A stretch of 64,000 nt of DNA from DATGMS01 sp040905145 (GCA_040905145.1 JBBDSC010000164.1:1-64000), one strand, 5' to 3'; numbered from the stretch's first letter, positions 1 through 9,296 are shown. A program made the numbers and translations. The notes: a model not told the origin generated them from the letters alone.

Positions 1-2173
1 TATAATAAATATCCGCTTCAAAAGTAAAGCGGTCATCCATTAATCCTAACTCTATACCCAAATCATACTGATTGGTAACTTCCCACTTCAAGTCCGGATT
101 TCCAAAGCTGGTACGGGTAAGGCCAGTCTGTCTCTCCCCGTCCAGCAATATGGTTTCTGTTCCAAGAAACTGCAGGGAAGCGAAAGATCCTATTTCCTGG
201 TTACCGGTAGAGCCGGCACTTGCACGGAGTTTCAGGTTGCTGATAGTGCTGGCATTGAAAAAATCTTCTTCTGATACCCGCCAGGCAGCACCTACAGAGG
301 GGAAGAAGGCAAAACGGTTGTTTGCACCAAATTTGGAAGATCCATCCAATCGTCCGGTTGCCGTGAAAATATACTTATCCGCAATATTATAATTCACCCT
401 TCCGAAATAGGAGTTGAGCGCCCATCTGTTATCTCCTGAGCCAATGCCACTTCGAACATTGCCTACACCCAGGTTATGCCATCCGTAAAAATCGTCAATA
501 AAGTTTTCTGCTGAAGCAAATACGTTCTCGTTATAAGATTCCTGCCAGGAAAAGCCCAAAAGCCCTTCCAATTTGTGATTTGTGAACAAATCCTTGTTAT
601 AAGTAAAGTAGTTTTCACTTTGCCAATAGATGGAGTTACCCGCACTAATGTCTGCATAACCCCTCTGGTTAGCTGAAAAGCCGTTGAGATCCCTTCCGGA
701 GTAATGGTTGTTTTTAAATGAAGTAAGATCGTAGCCCAGACTGGTTTTAAAATTCAGATCGGGGGTAATGTCGATGTGCACATAGAAATCGCCTAATATT
801 TCCCTTCTGTTGTTGATCCTTTCTCTTTCCTCAGTGAGGCGCACAGGGTTCTCTCCACCTTCCATACCAGGCCAGTTCGCATTGCTTCCCCAACTTCCGT
901 CAGGAAATCTTACCGGAATAATCGGAACAGCTTCCATCACCATCCTAGGTACGTTAAGCGCTCCCGAGTTATCATCCACCACGCGCTGTTGGTTTAATAC
1001 GCCGGTCATGGAGCCCCCTACGCGGAGCCAGTTTTTTACCTGATTGTCCAGGGTAAACCGGATATTACCACGTTTGTTATAGGAGTTCCGCATAATACCA
1101 GCCTCATCAGAAAACCCCACCGATACGCTATATACGGTCTTTTCAGCCCCTCCTTGTATGTTTATGTGATGGTTTTGCGACCAGGCCGGTTGATAAATTA
1201 ATTCCTCCCAATTGGTATTGTACCTGGGATTTCCGTTTTCATCAAACAGTTGGGGAAAGTCCTCTACTTGGTTCGGCTGATATCTCCCTTCGGCAAATCC
1301 GGCAGGATCGTATTTTTCCGCATTGGCGAATGCCAGATTATAAACCTCCATAAACTCATTTGCATCCAGCGCAGGAATTCTTTTAGAAGGTACGCTATAG
1401 GAAGTGAAACCATCATAAGATACCGTTGATTTCCCTTCCAATCCCCGTTTAGTGGTGATGATGATCACCCCGTTGGCCCCACGGGCACCATAAATGGCGG
1501 TAGAAGAAGCATCTTTAAGAACTTCTACTGATTCAATATTATTGGGGTCCAAATAATTGGCGTTTACACCGATCACCCCGTCCACTACAAATAATGGATC
1601 CACACCTGAATTGATGGAATTGATGCCACGGATACGGATCTTTGCAGGTGCTCCCGGTGCTGCCGTATTGGCATATACATCTACCCCGGGGAGACGGCCC
1701 TGTAAAGCTTGACTGACACTGAAAGACTGGCGATCCAATAATTTCTCGGCTTTGATACTGGCTACCGCACCTGTTAAATCAGATTTTCGCTGTGTACCAT
1801 ATCCTACCACTACCACTTCATCCAAAGCCTTCACATCTTCGGCCAAGGCCACATCTATGACAGATCTTCCGTTCACAGGCAATTCCTGGGTGATATATCC
1901 AATAGATGAAAACACCAAAACATCATCTTCATTGGGCACGTCAATATTATATTGACCATCCAAATCGGTAACTGTACCTGTGCCGGTACCTTTTACTACC
2001 ACGGTGACTCCTGGCAAAGTCTCTCCATCTGCCTGAGAGGTGACGGTACCTGATATCGCAACAGCAGGAATATCGCTTGCCAACAGCACGCTGCTAAACC
2101 AGCATTGAACCAAAACGCCAAACAAGGCATACTTGGACATGCAAATTAATTTTCGTATTAGTTTACGTTTCAT
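1..2173 (-). CDS. SusC/RagA-type TonB-dependent outer membrane transporter, 5' part
   Basis: This is the N-terminal ~724 residues of a SusC-like TonB-linked outer membrane protein; the gene runs off the left edge, so the C-terminal barrel strands are missing. The ATG at 2173-2171 opens a Lys/Arg-rich signal peptide (MKRKLIRKLICMSKY...). A carboxypeptidase-regulatory-like domain follows (~38-110, including GVTVVVKGTGTGTVTD), then the TonB-box region LDEVVVVGYGTQRKSDLTGA and the plug with LQGRLPGVDV, the RIRGINS motif and SVEVLKDASSTAIYGARGANG. Such proteins import glycan fragments together with a SusD lipoprotein, which would be expected to the left of the window. It shares strand with the cytochrome/DUF1501 module but is separated from it by a 317-base gap. 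The substrate cannot be read from the sequence. Confidence 0.95.
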   Translation of the reverse strand, partial: MKRKLIRKLICMSKYALFGVLVQCWFSSVLLASDIPAVAISGTVTSQADGETLPGVTVVVKGTGTGTVTDLDGQYNIDVPNEDDVLVFSSIGYITQELPVNGRSVIDVALAEDVKALDEVVVVGYGTQRKSDLTGAVASIKAEKLLDRQSFSVSQALQGRLPGVDVYANTAAPGAPAKIRIRGINSINSGVDPLFVVDGVIGVNANYLDPNNIESVEVLKDASSTAIYGARGANGVIIITTKRGLEGKSTVSYDGFTSYSVPSKRIPALDANEFMEVYNLAFANAEKYDPAGFAEGRYQPNQVEDFPQLFDENGNPRYNTNWEELIYQPAWSQNHHINIQGGAEKTVYSVSVGFSDEAGIMRNSYNKRGNIRFTLDNQVKNWLRVGGSMTGVLNQQRVVDDNSGALNVPRMVMEAVPIIPVRFPDGSWGSNANWPGMEGGENPVRLTEERERINNRREILGDFYVHIDITPDLNFKTSLGYDLTSFKNNHYSGRDLNGFSANQRGYADISAGNSIYWQSENYFTYNKDLFTNHKLEGLLGFSWQESYNENVFASAENFIDDFYGWHNLGVGNVRSGIGSGDNRWALNSYFGRVNYNIADKYIFTATGRLDGSSKFGANNRFAFFPSVGAAWRVSEEDFFNASTISNLKLRASAGSTGNQEIGSFASLQFLGTETILLDGERQTGLTRTSFGNPDLKWEVTNQYDLGIELGLMDDRFTFEADIYY

Positions 2174-2490
2174 ATGTGTATAATTTGATTTTCAATGGGC
2201 ATGACTTGTCCCGCCTAAGCAGGATGGAATCTCGCTGAAATAATTATCCCCCTGTGTGAGAATCTTTCTCATGCTCGATTTCATGTCAGAATAATTATGG
2301 GTTATTTATCAGAATTTTTACCTATAGGGGCTGTCTGGCACTAGCCAGAGCATGGAGAGGTAAATAAGAAGCCAGGCTTCCCCTCTTGGGAATGCTGGTT
2401 GTTTTAACTACTGTTGAAGTTTTTCATTAGTTTTTTTATTTTATAATGAGAAAGAAAAATATTCCTGATACATTTTATGACGACCTTTAT
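2174..2490. other. Intergenic region upstream of the susC gene
   Basis: I see no credible gene here. The region separates the small cytochrome gene (ending at 2491) from the start of susC (2173), both on the minus strand, so it should hold the susC promoter and possibly a terminator for the cytochrome module. Two small inverted repeats are visible: TGAGAA/TTCTCA at 2257-2271 and GAAGC/GCTTC at 2368-2380; on the minus strand the second is followed by a short T-rich stretch. Neither is strong enough to be called an operator or terminator with confidence. Confidence 0.5.
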
Positions 2491-2907
2491 TTAATCCTTC
2501 AGGGAGAGGATATAGGTGACCATTATTTTTGCTTTTTCATGGCTGAGCTGGGGATGTGGATCCATAACGGGACTTCCCCAAGAACCACTCCCCCCGGCAA
2601 TTACCCGATGGGCCAACATTTCAATGTAGGCATTTTTGACAGGATATCTTTGAGCAATATCTTTGAAAGAAGGACCTTTGGCCCTTTTCTCCCTGGTATG
2701 ACAGGTATAGCAATCCGAATAGGCAATAAGCACTTCTCCTTTTTGGGCCACTTCTTCCGGAATGGTGTCATTTTCCCCGGGAATTTTCCGGATATAATCC
2801 TTGGCAGGCCTTTTAGTGCTGCTGTTATTTCCTTCTGGAGCTTCATCGCAGGCTATGAGAGAAAGGTTAACCAACAATAGGAACAAAAATACCCTAATGT
2901 CCTTCAT
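2491..2907 (-). CDS. Small mono-heme class I cytochrome c lipoprotein
   Basis: This is a 138-residue periplasm-facing electron carrier. The N-terminus is a hydrophobic signal ending in a lipobox (SLIAC, Cys20), so it should be membrane-anchored. The heme c site is CYTCH (Cys66, Cys69, His70), and the tail (SPVMDPHPQLS, then KAKIMVTYILSL) has the layout in which class I cytochromes supply the Met axial ligand. The start lies 7 bases past the stop of the upstream mosaic cytochrome gene, so the two are probably co-transcribed. As a family these are soluble-type cytochromes. By inference it passes electrons from the larger heme proteins of this cluster to a membrane acceptor. Confidence is high for the family and low for the partner. 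Confidence 0.92.
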   Translation of the reverse strand: MKDIRVFLFLLLVNLSLIACDEAPEGNNSSTKRPAKDYIRKIPGENDTIPEEVAQKGEVLIAYSDCYTCHTREKRAKGPSFKDIAQRYPVKNAYIEMLAHRVIAGGSGSWGSPVMDPHPQLSHEKAKIMVTYILSLKD

Positions 2908-2914
2908 GATCTAC

Positions 2915-5059
2915 TCAATTGATCACCACCTCATCGATCATAATCCTGGCCTTTTCCCCTGCGGCCCCGTGCCAGCCGGGCAGGGAACCGACAGGCCTGG
3001 CGACAAGCCTCATTTTTTCCACCCCATCCGCTTTAAAGGTTATAGGAACCCTCTTTAGGGCATTGGGTTCCCCCTTTACCGGCTGCTCCGGAGTGGACTG
3101 ATGGACCATCTCCCATGAACCTCCTTCTTTGGCCGTCCAGATTTCCACCTCTTTGGGCGGGAAAAAACGTGCTCCTGTATTGCTCCAGATACTCAGTTCA
3201 AGGCTGCTGATATCCTGGGGGCCGGCGAATTCCATCTCCACTTCCAGTGGCGTATGGATAAAGCCCAGCCAGCTCAGGGACCACACATCGGTGATGCCCT
3301 TTTCCCCGTCGAACAGGCTGTTGACAAGGTCCCCTTTGTACCTGTCCTCCGGCGGATGTTTCAGGACATAGGAGACGGGCCGCACCCCCGCCTTAATGAA
3401 CTCGGCACCGGCCTCGGCACTTCCCGTCCATCCATCGGCGAAAGCCCTGGCCCTCAGGACCGTGTTGCTGTCGATGACAATGGGCTCTTTGTACAAAATG
3501 AAATTGCTGCTGTCGGGATAGGAGCCGTCCAGGGTGTAGTGGATGGAGGTGCTTTTTATGGAATGGAGGATCTCCACCTCGGCCTGGTTCCTGAAGAACG
3601 CCTCATCAAACTTCACGGTCGGCGGGTTCAGCTGGTAGACGGTGCCATCATCGGTATAGCCGGTTTCGATAAGGGCCTGTGGCAGACTCTCCCGTAGGGA
3701 GGAGATCTGGTCTTCCCCCAACCCTGTGTTCCAGAGGTACAGTTTGTTCAGCCCTTTCAGTTCCTTTAGTGACCCGACCGCTGTTTCGTCAAGTACATTT
3801 CCGGTCAGGGAAAGGATCCTGAGGTTTTCAAGGGAGGCCAGGTGTCCTATGCCCTCCCCCCGGATGTCGGCAAAGTTCAGGTAAAGCTTTTCGAGGTTGG
3901 GAAAGGAGGACAACAGTTCCAGGTCGCCGTCTTCCACGGGCATGTTGTTCAGGTTGAGGGTGACGACCTGTTCGGCCACGTCAAAAAGTTCCTCCAGCGA
4001 GGATATCTCAAAGTTCTGCCGGCTGAAATAACTTACCGAAAGGGCAGGTGAGTCCGCCCCCAGGGAAAGGACCTTGCGGTAGAAGCTGTTCAGGGACCTG
4101 ATTTTTTCAGGGGAAGCCGCTTCAAATGTATAGGCACGGGGGACATTTTCAAACTTTTGGCTGGCCAGTTGGAAAATGGGTTCCTCTGAATCATAAGCCA
4201 ATACCTTTTTCTCGAAATCCCCCCCACTGGAAATCCAGGCAGTGATCAGTTCTTTTTCTTCCTCTGACAATTGCGGTTTGCCTTCGGGGGGCATATGTTC
4301 CTCATCTTCTTCGGGAAGCATGATACGGTGGGCCATCAGACTTTCCTCCAGGTCCCCGGCTACAACAGCCGGACCGGATTCCCCACCCTTAATAATATAT
4401 TCGGCCCCATCCAGTCGGAGTTCGCCTTTTTGTTTGGAAGCCTTGTGGCAGCTGGTACATTTGTTCTCCAGGATGGGCATGATCACATGGTCAAACACAT
4501 CCGCCTCCTCCAGGCTGACCAGTTGGGTTTCTGTCCTGAAGAAAGGTGCGGTAATAAAATTTTCTCCATGAGTGATGGAAGCACCGAAGTGGCCTGTGAC
4601 AATGATCAAAACCCCTATCAGCGAGGCCAGTATTTTTTTGACCCTTGTAAGTTTTCCCAACCTCTTATAATACCAGTAAAGGAGGGAAGAAATCCAAAAA
4701 ACAGCCAATCCCGTCCATTTATGGTTTTGAAGTGTGGCCGTCGTTTCACCTCCTTCAAGGGAAAGAAATAATCCGGCAATGACTGTAACGGCGGTAAAAA
4801 GGCTACCCAACAGTAAGAGGAAATGGCCATAATAAAACTGATCAGCCCTGTTTTTCAACAGGCCGGGGAAAAGAATGATGACAACGGCCAGCAAAAGGAC
4901 CACTATGGGGAAGTGGAGCAAAAGTGGGTGCAGCCGACCCGCCATTTGGAGCCAGGCAGGGATCAAAAGCCTGCTTTCTGCCAAAAGAATCACCAGAACA
5001 AAGATATGGGCGGAAAACAGGATCTGTTCAAGGACAAGCTTTAATTTTTCGGAATGCAT
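2915..5059 (-). CDS. Mosaic membrane protein: DUF2231-like helices, planctomycete-type cytochrome c, LRR, chitobiase-like domain
   Basis: A 714-residue mosaic. Residues ~15-165 hold several hydrophobic helices, including the RLHPLLLHFPIVV pattern of DUF2231-type membrane domains. Next comes a planctomycete-type (PSCyt1) cytochrome domain with CTSCH (Cys201, Cys204, His205) and the downstream EHMPPEGKPQLSEEE signature. Then ~370-480 carries leucine-rich repeats (e.g. LRILSLTGNVLDETAVG), then ~510-560 a chitobiase/FN3-associated segment (IHYTLDGSYPDSSN), then a C-terminal beta-sandwich resembling discoidin (F5/8) folds. The arrangement suggests a membrane-anchored electron-transfer protein with adhesive or ligand-binding exterior domains. 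No function is established. Base composition is GC-rich compared with later parts of the window. The gene is followed by the small cytochrome (7-base gap) and separated from the DUF1501 gene by 209 bases containing a hairpin. Confidence 0.88.
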   Translation of the reverse strand: MHSEKLKLVLEQILFSAHIFVLVILLAESRLLIPAWLQMAGRLHPLLLHFPIVVLLLAVVIILFPGLLKNRADQFYYGHFLLLLGSLFTAVTVIAGLFLSLEGGETTATLQNHKWTGLAVFWISSLLYWYYKRLGKLTRVKKILASLIGVLIIVTGHFGASITHGENFITAPFFRTETQLVSLEEADVFDHVIMPILENKCTSCHKASKQKGELRLDGAEYIIKGGESGPAVVAGDLEESLMAHRIMLPEEDEEHMPPEGKPQLSEEEKELITAWISSGGDFEKKVLAYDSEEPIFQLASQKFENVPRAYTFEAASPEKIRSLNSFYRKVLSLGADSPALSVSYFSRQNFEISSLEELFDVAEQVVTLNLNNMPVEDGDLELLSSFPNLEKLYLNFADIRGEGIGHLASLENLRILSLTGNVLDETAVGSLKELKGLNKLYLWNTGLGEDQISSLRESLPQALIETGYTDDGTVYQLNPPTVKFDEAFFRNQAEVEILHSIKSTSIHYTLDGSYPDSSNFILYKEPIVIDSNTVLRARAFADGWTGSAEAGAEFIKAGVRPVSYVLKHPPEDRYKGDLVNSLFDGEKGITDVWSLSWLGFIHTPLEVEMEFAGPQDISSLELSIWSNTGARFFPPKEVEIWTAKEGGSWEMVHQSTPEQPVKGEPNALKRVPITFKADGVEKMRLVARPVGSLPGWHGAAGEKARIMIDEVVIN

Positions 5060-5160
5060 ATTATAAGGGCGATACTCGGTTATTTAATTAAGACAAAAGG
5101 AAATGGTATTGGACACATTTTAAATTCGCGTTTTTTTGGCATAAATGGAATAGTGGAATA

Positions 5161-5200
5161 ATGGAACGGAAGGGGAAGAGATTGGGAGGATCCGTTCCAT
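5161..5200. repeat. Hairpin within a TGGAA-rich spacer
   Basis: Perfect 10-base arms ATGGAACGGA and TCCGTTCCAT enclose a 20-base loop, in the gap between the DUF1501 gene and the mosaic cytochrome gene. The surrounding spacer repeats TGGAA/TTCCA words on both sides (5145-5165, 5233-5254). There is no T-run after it in either direction, so it may be an mRNA-processing or stabilising structure, or a decayed repeat, rather than a terminator. Confidence 0.5.
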
Positions 5201-5268
5201 TGATGTTGGAAAGAATGGGTTAAAACCCCATGATTCCATCCTTCCGCTGTTCCATATTTCCTTGCAGA

Positions 5269-6726
5269 TCAGGTTATAATATCCTTGACCACAGTGCCTG
5301 ATACATCGGTGAGCCTGAAGCGCCTTCCCAGATGCTTGTAGGTCAGTTTTTCATGGTCAATTCCCAGCTGGTGCAACATCGTGGCCTGGAAATCATGGAC
5401 ATGTACGGGGTCTTTTACGATGTTGTACCCGAATTCATCTGTTTCACCGTAAACCATTCCCGGTTTTACACCCCCGCCGGCCATCCATATGGAAAACGCC
5501 TTGGGATGGTGGTCCCTGCCGTAGTTGTCCACCGACATTTTGCCCTGGCAATAGTTGGTCCTGCCGAATTCCCCTCCCCAGATGACCAGGGTCTCGTCCA
5601 GCATTCCTCTTTGTTTGAGATCGGTGATAAGGGCCGCCGATGCCTGGTCCACATCCTTGGCTTGGTGGGCCATCTCATTGGGCAGATTGCCGTGCTGGTC
5701 CCATCCCTGGTGATAAAGCTGCACGAAGCGGACACCGTTTTCTGAAAGTTTCCTTGCCAGCAGGCAATTGGAGGCATAGGTGCCTGGAACCAGGCAATCA
5801 GGCCCATAGAGCTTGACGATGTCGTCGGGCTCCTTGGACACGTCGGTCACTTCCGGGACAGCGGTCTGCATCCTGAAGGCCATCTCATATTGCTGGATCT
5901 TGGCGTTGATCTCGGGGTCGCCGAATTTCGCATAGTTCATATCGTTCAGGGCCGCGATCTTGTCCAGCATCTTCCTTCGGTCAGTCCTCTTGACCCCGTA
6001 AGGGTCATTCAGGAACAGCACAGGGTCATCCCCGCTCGAGAACTGGACGCCTTGGTGCACGGAATCCAGGAACCCGTTGCTCCACAGTTTGGAATACACG
6101 CCCTGTCCGTTGCCTTTGCCCCTGGAGAGCAGCACACAAAAGCTGGGCAAGTTGTTGTTCTCGCTTCCCAGTCCGTAGCTCAGCCAGGCCCCTATGCTGG
6201 GGCGGTTACCCACCTGGCCGCCGGTCTGGAAGAAAGTAAGGGCAGGATCGTGATTGATGGCCTCTGTATGCATGGATTTTACGATGCAGAGGTCGTCCAC
6301 GATCTTAGCGGTATGGGGGAACAGGTCACTCACCCAGGCGCGTGACTCCCCATATTGCTTGAACCCATAATAGGACCCGACCAAAGGGAAGGAAGCCTGT
6401 CCGGCGGTCATCCCGGTCAGCCGTTGTCCCATCCGGATGGATTCCGGCAGTTCCTGTCCCACGTTTTTATTGAGGAGCGGCTTGTAATCAAACGATTCCA
6501 GCTGTGAAGGGGCCCCGTTCTGGAAGAGATAGATCACCCTCTTGGCCTTGGGGGCGAAATGGGGTATATTGGCCATAAGGTTATCCATTTCGGAGCCCCC
6601 CTTTCCTGAAAACAGATCGGGGATCAATAGGGAGCCCAGGGCGGCACTGCCCAGTCCCAAACTCAATTTGGATAGAAATTTCCTCCTGTTGTGATTTAAG
6701 CCGTTTTCTAATCTTTCCTTTTCCAT
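5269..6726 (-). CDS. DUF1501 family protein (Tat-exported)
   Basis: A 485-residue DUF1501 protein, a family related to the alkaline phosphatase/sulfatase superfamily but of unknown activity. The N-terminus carries a twin-arginine signal (NRRKFLSKLSLGLGSAALG, Arg14-Arg15), so it is probably exported folded. Family hallmarks are visible: FQNGAPSQLESFDYKP near residue 70, NHDPALTFFQTGG, the GWDQHGN motif, DETLVIWGGEFGRT and GRDHHPKAFSIWMAGGG. The length is usual for the family. It begins 1 base after the stop of the DUF1553 gene, which shows tight coupling; DUF1549/DUF1553 and DUF1501 proteins are habitual neighbours, mostly in Planctomycetes and Verrucomicrobia. An inferred role is turnover of a modified or sulfated substrate outside the cytoplasm; nothing in the sequence proves it. 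Confidence 0.93.
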   Translation of the reverse strand: MEKERLENGLNHNRRKFLSKLSLGLGSAALGSLLIPDLFSGKGGSEMDNLMANIPHFAPKAKRVIYLFQNGAPSQLESFDYKPLLNKNVGQELPESIRMGQRLTGMTAGQASFPLVGSYYGFKQYGESRAWVSDLFPHTAKIVDDLCIVKSMHTEAINHDPALTFFQTGGQVGNRPSIGAWLSYGLGSENNNLPSFCVLLSRGKGNGQGVYSKLWSNGFLDSVHQGVQFSSGDDPVLFLNDPYGVKRTDRRKMLDKIAALNDMNYAKFGDPEINAKIQQYEMAFRMQTAVPEVTDVSKEPDDIVKLYGPDCLVPGTYASNCLLARKLSENGVRFVQLYHQGWDQHGNLPNEMAHQAKDVDQASAALITDLKQRGMLDETLVIWGGEFGRTNYCQGKMSVDNYGRDHHPKAFSIWMAGGGVKPGMVYGETDEFGYNIVKDPVHVHDFQATMLHQLGIDHEKLTYKHLGRRFRLTDVSGTVVKDIIT

Positions 6727-6727
6727 T

Positions 6728-9040
6728 TTATGTTTTGGTAATAGTTTCTTCTAAATTATAAAGTGCCACGACCACCTGCATCATGGCGGCAAGTTCCGGA
6801 GTTTTTGTCTCTTCTTCCATGGGATATTCACCCACGGTTACCACCTGCAACATTTCTTCGGGATGGTCGGAGAATTTATCCAGTTCATCCAGGTAGTAAC
6901 CCTCCAGAATATTCAGCTCCTGTTCGGCCGGTGAACGGCAGACGATCCGTTTGAAGGCTTCCTGTATGGCTGTGGCGGGATCATCATGGCGGGAGGTCAG
7001 TCCGACCGCCAGTATCCTGGACGCTTCCAGCACCAGGGGATCATTCAGCATGGCAAGGGCCTGAAGGGGGGTGTTGGTCCTGCCCCTCGTCACCTCGCAC
7101 AGGTCCCGGTTACTGGCGTCGAAAATACCCATCTTCGGCGGGGGGGAGGTCAGTTTGATAAAGGTATAAAGCCCCCTTCTGTAGAGGTCGTCGCCGTGGT
7201 CCTGCCTGTAAATGGCAAGTTCCCCTCTTCCCGAGGTGGACGCTTCCCAGAGGCCTGCCGGCTGGTAGGGCTTCACGCTCGGCCCCCCGACTTCCTGTAC
7301 CAGAAGGCCGCTGCTGGCCAGGACCAGGTCACGGATATGCTCGGCGGAAAGCCGGAGTCTCGGGGCCCGGGCCAGATAGACATTTTCGGGGTCCTGCTTT
7401 AATTTGTCAGGCTCAACTATGGCGGACTGCCGGTAAGTGGCCGAGCTCACGATCAGTTTGACCAGCCTTTTGATGTCCCAGTCGTTTTCCATAAAATCCA
7501 CCGCGAGCCAGTCGAGCAGCCCGGGATGGGTGGGCATGTCCCCCTGCATGCCAAAGTCGCCCGCTGTTTTTACCAGACCCTTCCCGAAAATCTCCTGCCA
7601 CACCAGGTTGACAAATACCCGGGCGGTGAGCGGGTTTTCCTTGGACACCGTCCATCTGGCCAGTCCAAGCCTGTTTTTTGGCAGGGTGTCACTGAAGGCC
7701 ATGATCGCTTCTGGGGTACCGGGGCTTACCTGTTCCGTCGGTGCGTCATATAATCCCCTGTCCAGGATATAAGTCGGCCTCAATGTATCGAGCTCATCCA
7801 TGACAGAGACCATTATCCTGGAGGTGTCCTGACGGTTGACAAAGTCCAACAACTCTTCGGTGTCCTCACTTTCAATGAACATGATGGGCGTCTTGGCGGG
7901 CTTTGACTGGCTGACATCTCCTTCGTACCCCTTTTCCGGGGTGTTGTTGAAGAAGGCGAACAGCTGGAAATAGTTTTCCTGGGAAATGGGATCGTATTTA
8001 TGGTCATGGCACTGGGCGCATTCCGCAGTCACCCCAAGGATGGCCTTGCTGAAGGTGTTGGTCTTGTCCAACACATATTCGATGCGGTATTCCTCTTCTA
8101 TCACCCCCCCTTCCTCGGTGTACTTGTGGTTCCGGTTGAAGGCAGTAGCCAGGATCTGTTCCTTGGAGGCATCAGGGAGCATGTCGCCCGCCAGCTGCCA
8201 GGTAATGAACTGATCATAGGGTAGATTGGAGTTGAAGGCATGGATCACCCAGTCCCTGTAGGGCCACTGGGTCCTGACGTTGTCATCCTGATAGCCGTAG
8301 GAATCGGAATACCGGGCAATGTCCATCCACAGGAGGGCCATCCGCTCACCAAAAGAACGCTGGTCCAGCAACCTGTCCACAAGCCTGTCGTAGTCGGCGG
8401 GGTCCCCGCCGTTTGGAAATTCCTCCATCAGTTCCAGAGAGGGCGGAAGCCCGTTCAGGTCCAGGCTCAGCCTTTTCAACAGGTGCATCCCGGACGCGGG
8501 AGCGTTGGGTGCCAGCCCCTGCTGCCGCATTTTGTCAAAGGTGAAATAGTCAATTTCATTGATGGCCCGCGAGGGGTCTTCTATTTCCGGCAGTTCCTGT
8601 TTCTCAGGGGGGACAAAGGCCCAGTGCTCTTCATAGACGGCCCCCTGTTCCACCCACTTTTCCAGGATGGCTATTTCTTCTTCACTCAGCTCCAGGTTGG
8701 AATCGGGAGGGGGCATTTTTTCACTCCCGTCCGCAGTGGTTATCCTCCGGACCACTTCCGATTTTCCGGGCTTGCCCGGGACAATGGCATGGGCCCCGGG
8801 GGTTTCCTTCAAGGCCGCATAGGCACTTTCTTCCAGGTCCAGCCTCAGGCCAGCTTCCTGCTTGTTGGCATCTGGCCCGTGGCAGGCAAAACAGTTGTCC
8901 GACAATATTGGACGGACATGGAAGTTGTAGCTGATCTGATCATTAGAGGTAAGATCTCCCGACGGGCTTCCTTTATCATTGCAGGAACTAACGAGGAGAA
9001 ATGCCGGGAGAATTAATATATGTAAAATATATCTGAACAT
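6728..9040 (-). CDS. DUF1549/DUF1553 (PSCyt1-PSCyt2-PSD1) cytochrome lipoprotein
   Basis: A 770-residue protein of the planctomycete cytochrome family, the first gene of this module. It has a lipoprotein signal (LLVSSC, Cys20), then PSCyt1 with CFACH (Cys50, Cys53, His54) followed by the KQEAGLRLD and MPPPDSNLELSEEE signatures. The PSCyt2/DUF1549 domain (~160-370) contains RLSLDLNGLPPSLE and a second CxxCH (ECAQCHDHKYDPI, ~340-350). The C-terminal PSD1/DUF1553 domain (~460-740) contains NRLGLARWTV and RGRTNTPLQALAMLNDP. Two potential heme sites suggest redox activity at the outer face of a membrane, but no member of the family has a firmly assigned reaction that I can cite. Composition is GC-rich. 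It is divergent from the MFS gene at 9297, with a 256-base shared upstream region. Confidence 0.93.
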   Translation of the reverse strand: MFRYILHILILPAFLLVSSCNDKGSPSGDLTSNDQISYNFHVRPILSDNCFACHGPDANKQEAGLRLDLEESAYAALKETPGAHAIVPGKPGKSEVVRRITTADGSEKMPPPDSNLELSEEEIAILEKWVEQGAVYEEHWAFVPPEKQELPEIEDPSRAINEIDYFTFDKMRQQGLAPNAPASGMHLLKRLSLDLNGLPPSLELMEEFPNGGDPADYDRLVDRLLDQRSFGERMALLWMDIARYSDSYGYQDDNVRTQWPYRDWVIHAFNSNLPYDQFITWQLAGDMLPDASKEQILATAFNRNHKYTEEGGVIEEEYRIEYVLDKTNTFSKAILGVTAECAQCHDHKYDPISQENYFQLFAFFNNTPEKGYEGDVSQSKPAKTPIMFIESEDTEELLDFVNRQDTSRIMVSVMDELDTLRPTYILDRGLYDAPTEQVSPGTPEAIMAFSDTLPKNRLGLARWTVSKENPLTARVFVNLVWQEIFGKGLVKTAGDFGMQGDMPTHPGLLDWLAVDFMENDWDIKRLVKLIVSSATYRQSAIVEPDKLKQDPENVYLARAPRLRLSAEHIRDLVLASSGLLVQEVGGPSVKPYQPAGLWEASTSGRGELAIYRQDHGDDLYRRGLYTFIKLTSPPPKMGIFDASNRDLCEVTRGRTNTPLQALAMLNDPLVLEASRILAVGLTSRHDDPATAIQEAFKRIVCRSPAEQELNILEGYYLDELDKFSDHPEEMLQVVTVGEYPMEEETKTPELAAMMQVVVALYNLEETITKT

Positions 9041-9296
9041 TACTATGGGTGTTTAATTAATTGAGACCGTGAATTTGATAAATAAATTATACTTTACCAA
9101 GTATTTCAAATAAATCCACCTTATCTTCAATACAATGGATTTTGTTTTTTTACCCGGATCGGAGGAATGGGATTATCCCATTTTATGTGTGCAACAAAAC
9201 TTTCAGTTGAAAAATTCATTAAATAACCAAACATCGCAAAGGTAGGAATGTTTTCGTCCAAGGAATTCCATTGAACACTAAAGATAATTTTATAAA

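Noticed and set aside
2446..2880. A 144-residue plus-strand open frame overlapping the small cytochrome gene
   Set aside because: It is antisense to a gene with a clear heme motif and lipobox, and its translation has no recognisable family features.
8240..9016. A 258-residue plus-strand open frame antisense to the DUF1553 gene
   Set aside because: GC-rich genes produce long antisense frames; the translation is Pro/Gly/Val-rich without domains, while the minus strand carries the full family signatures.
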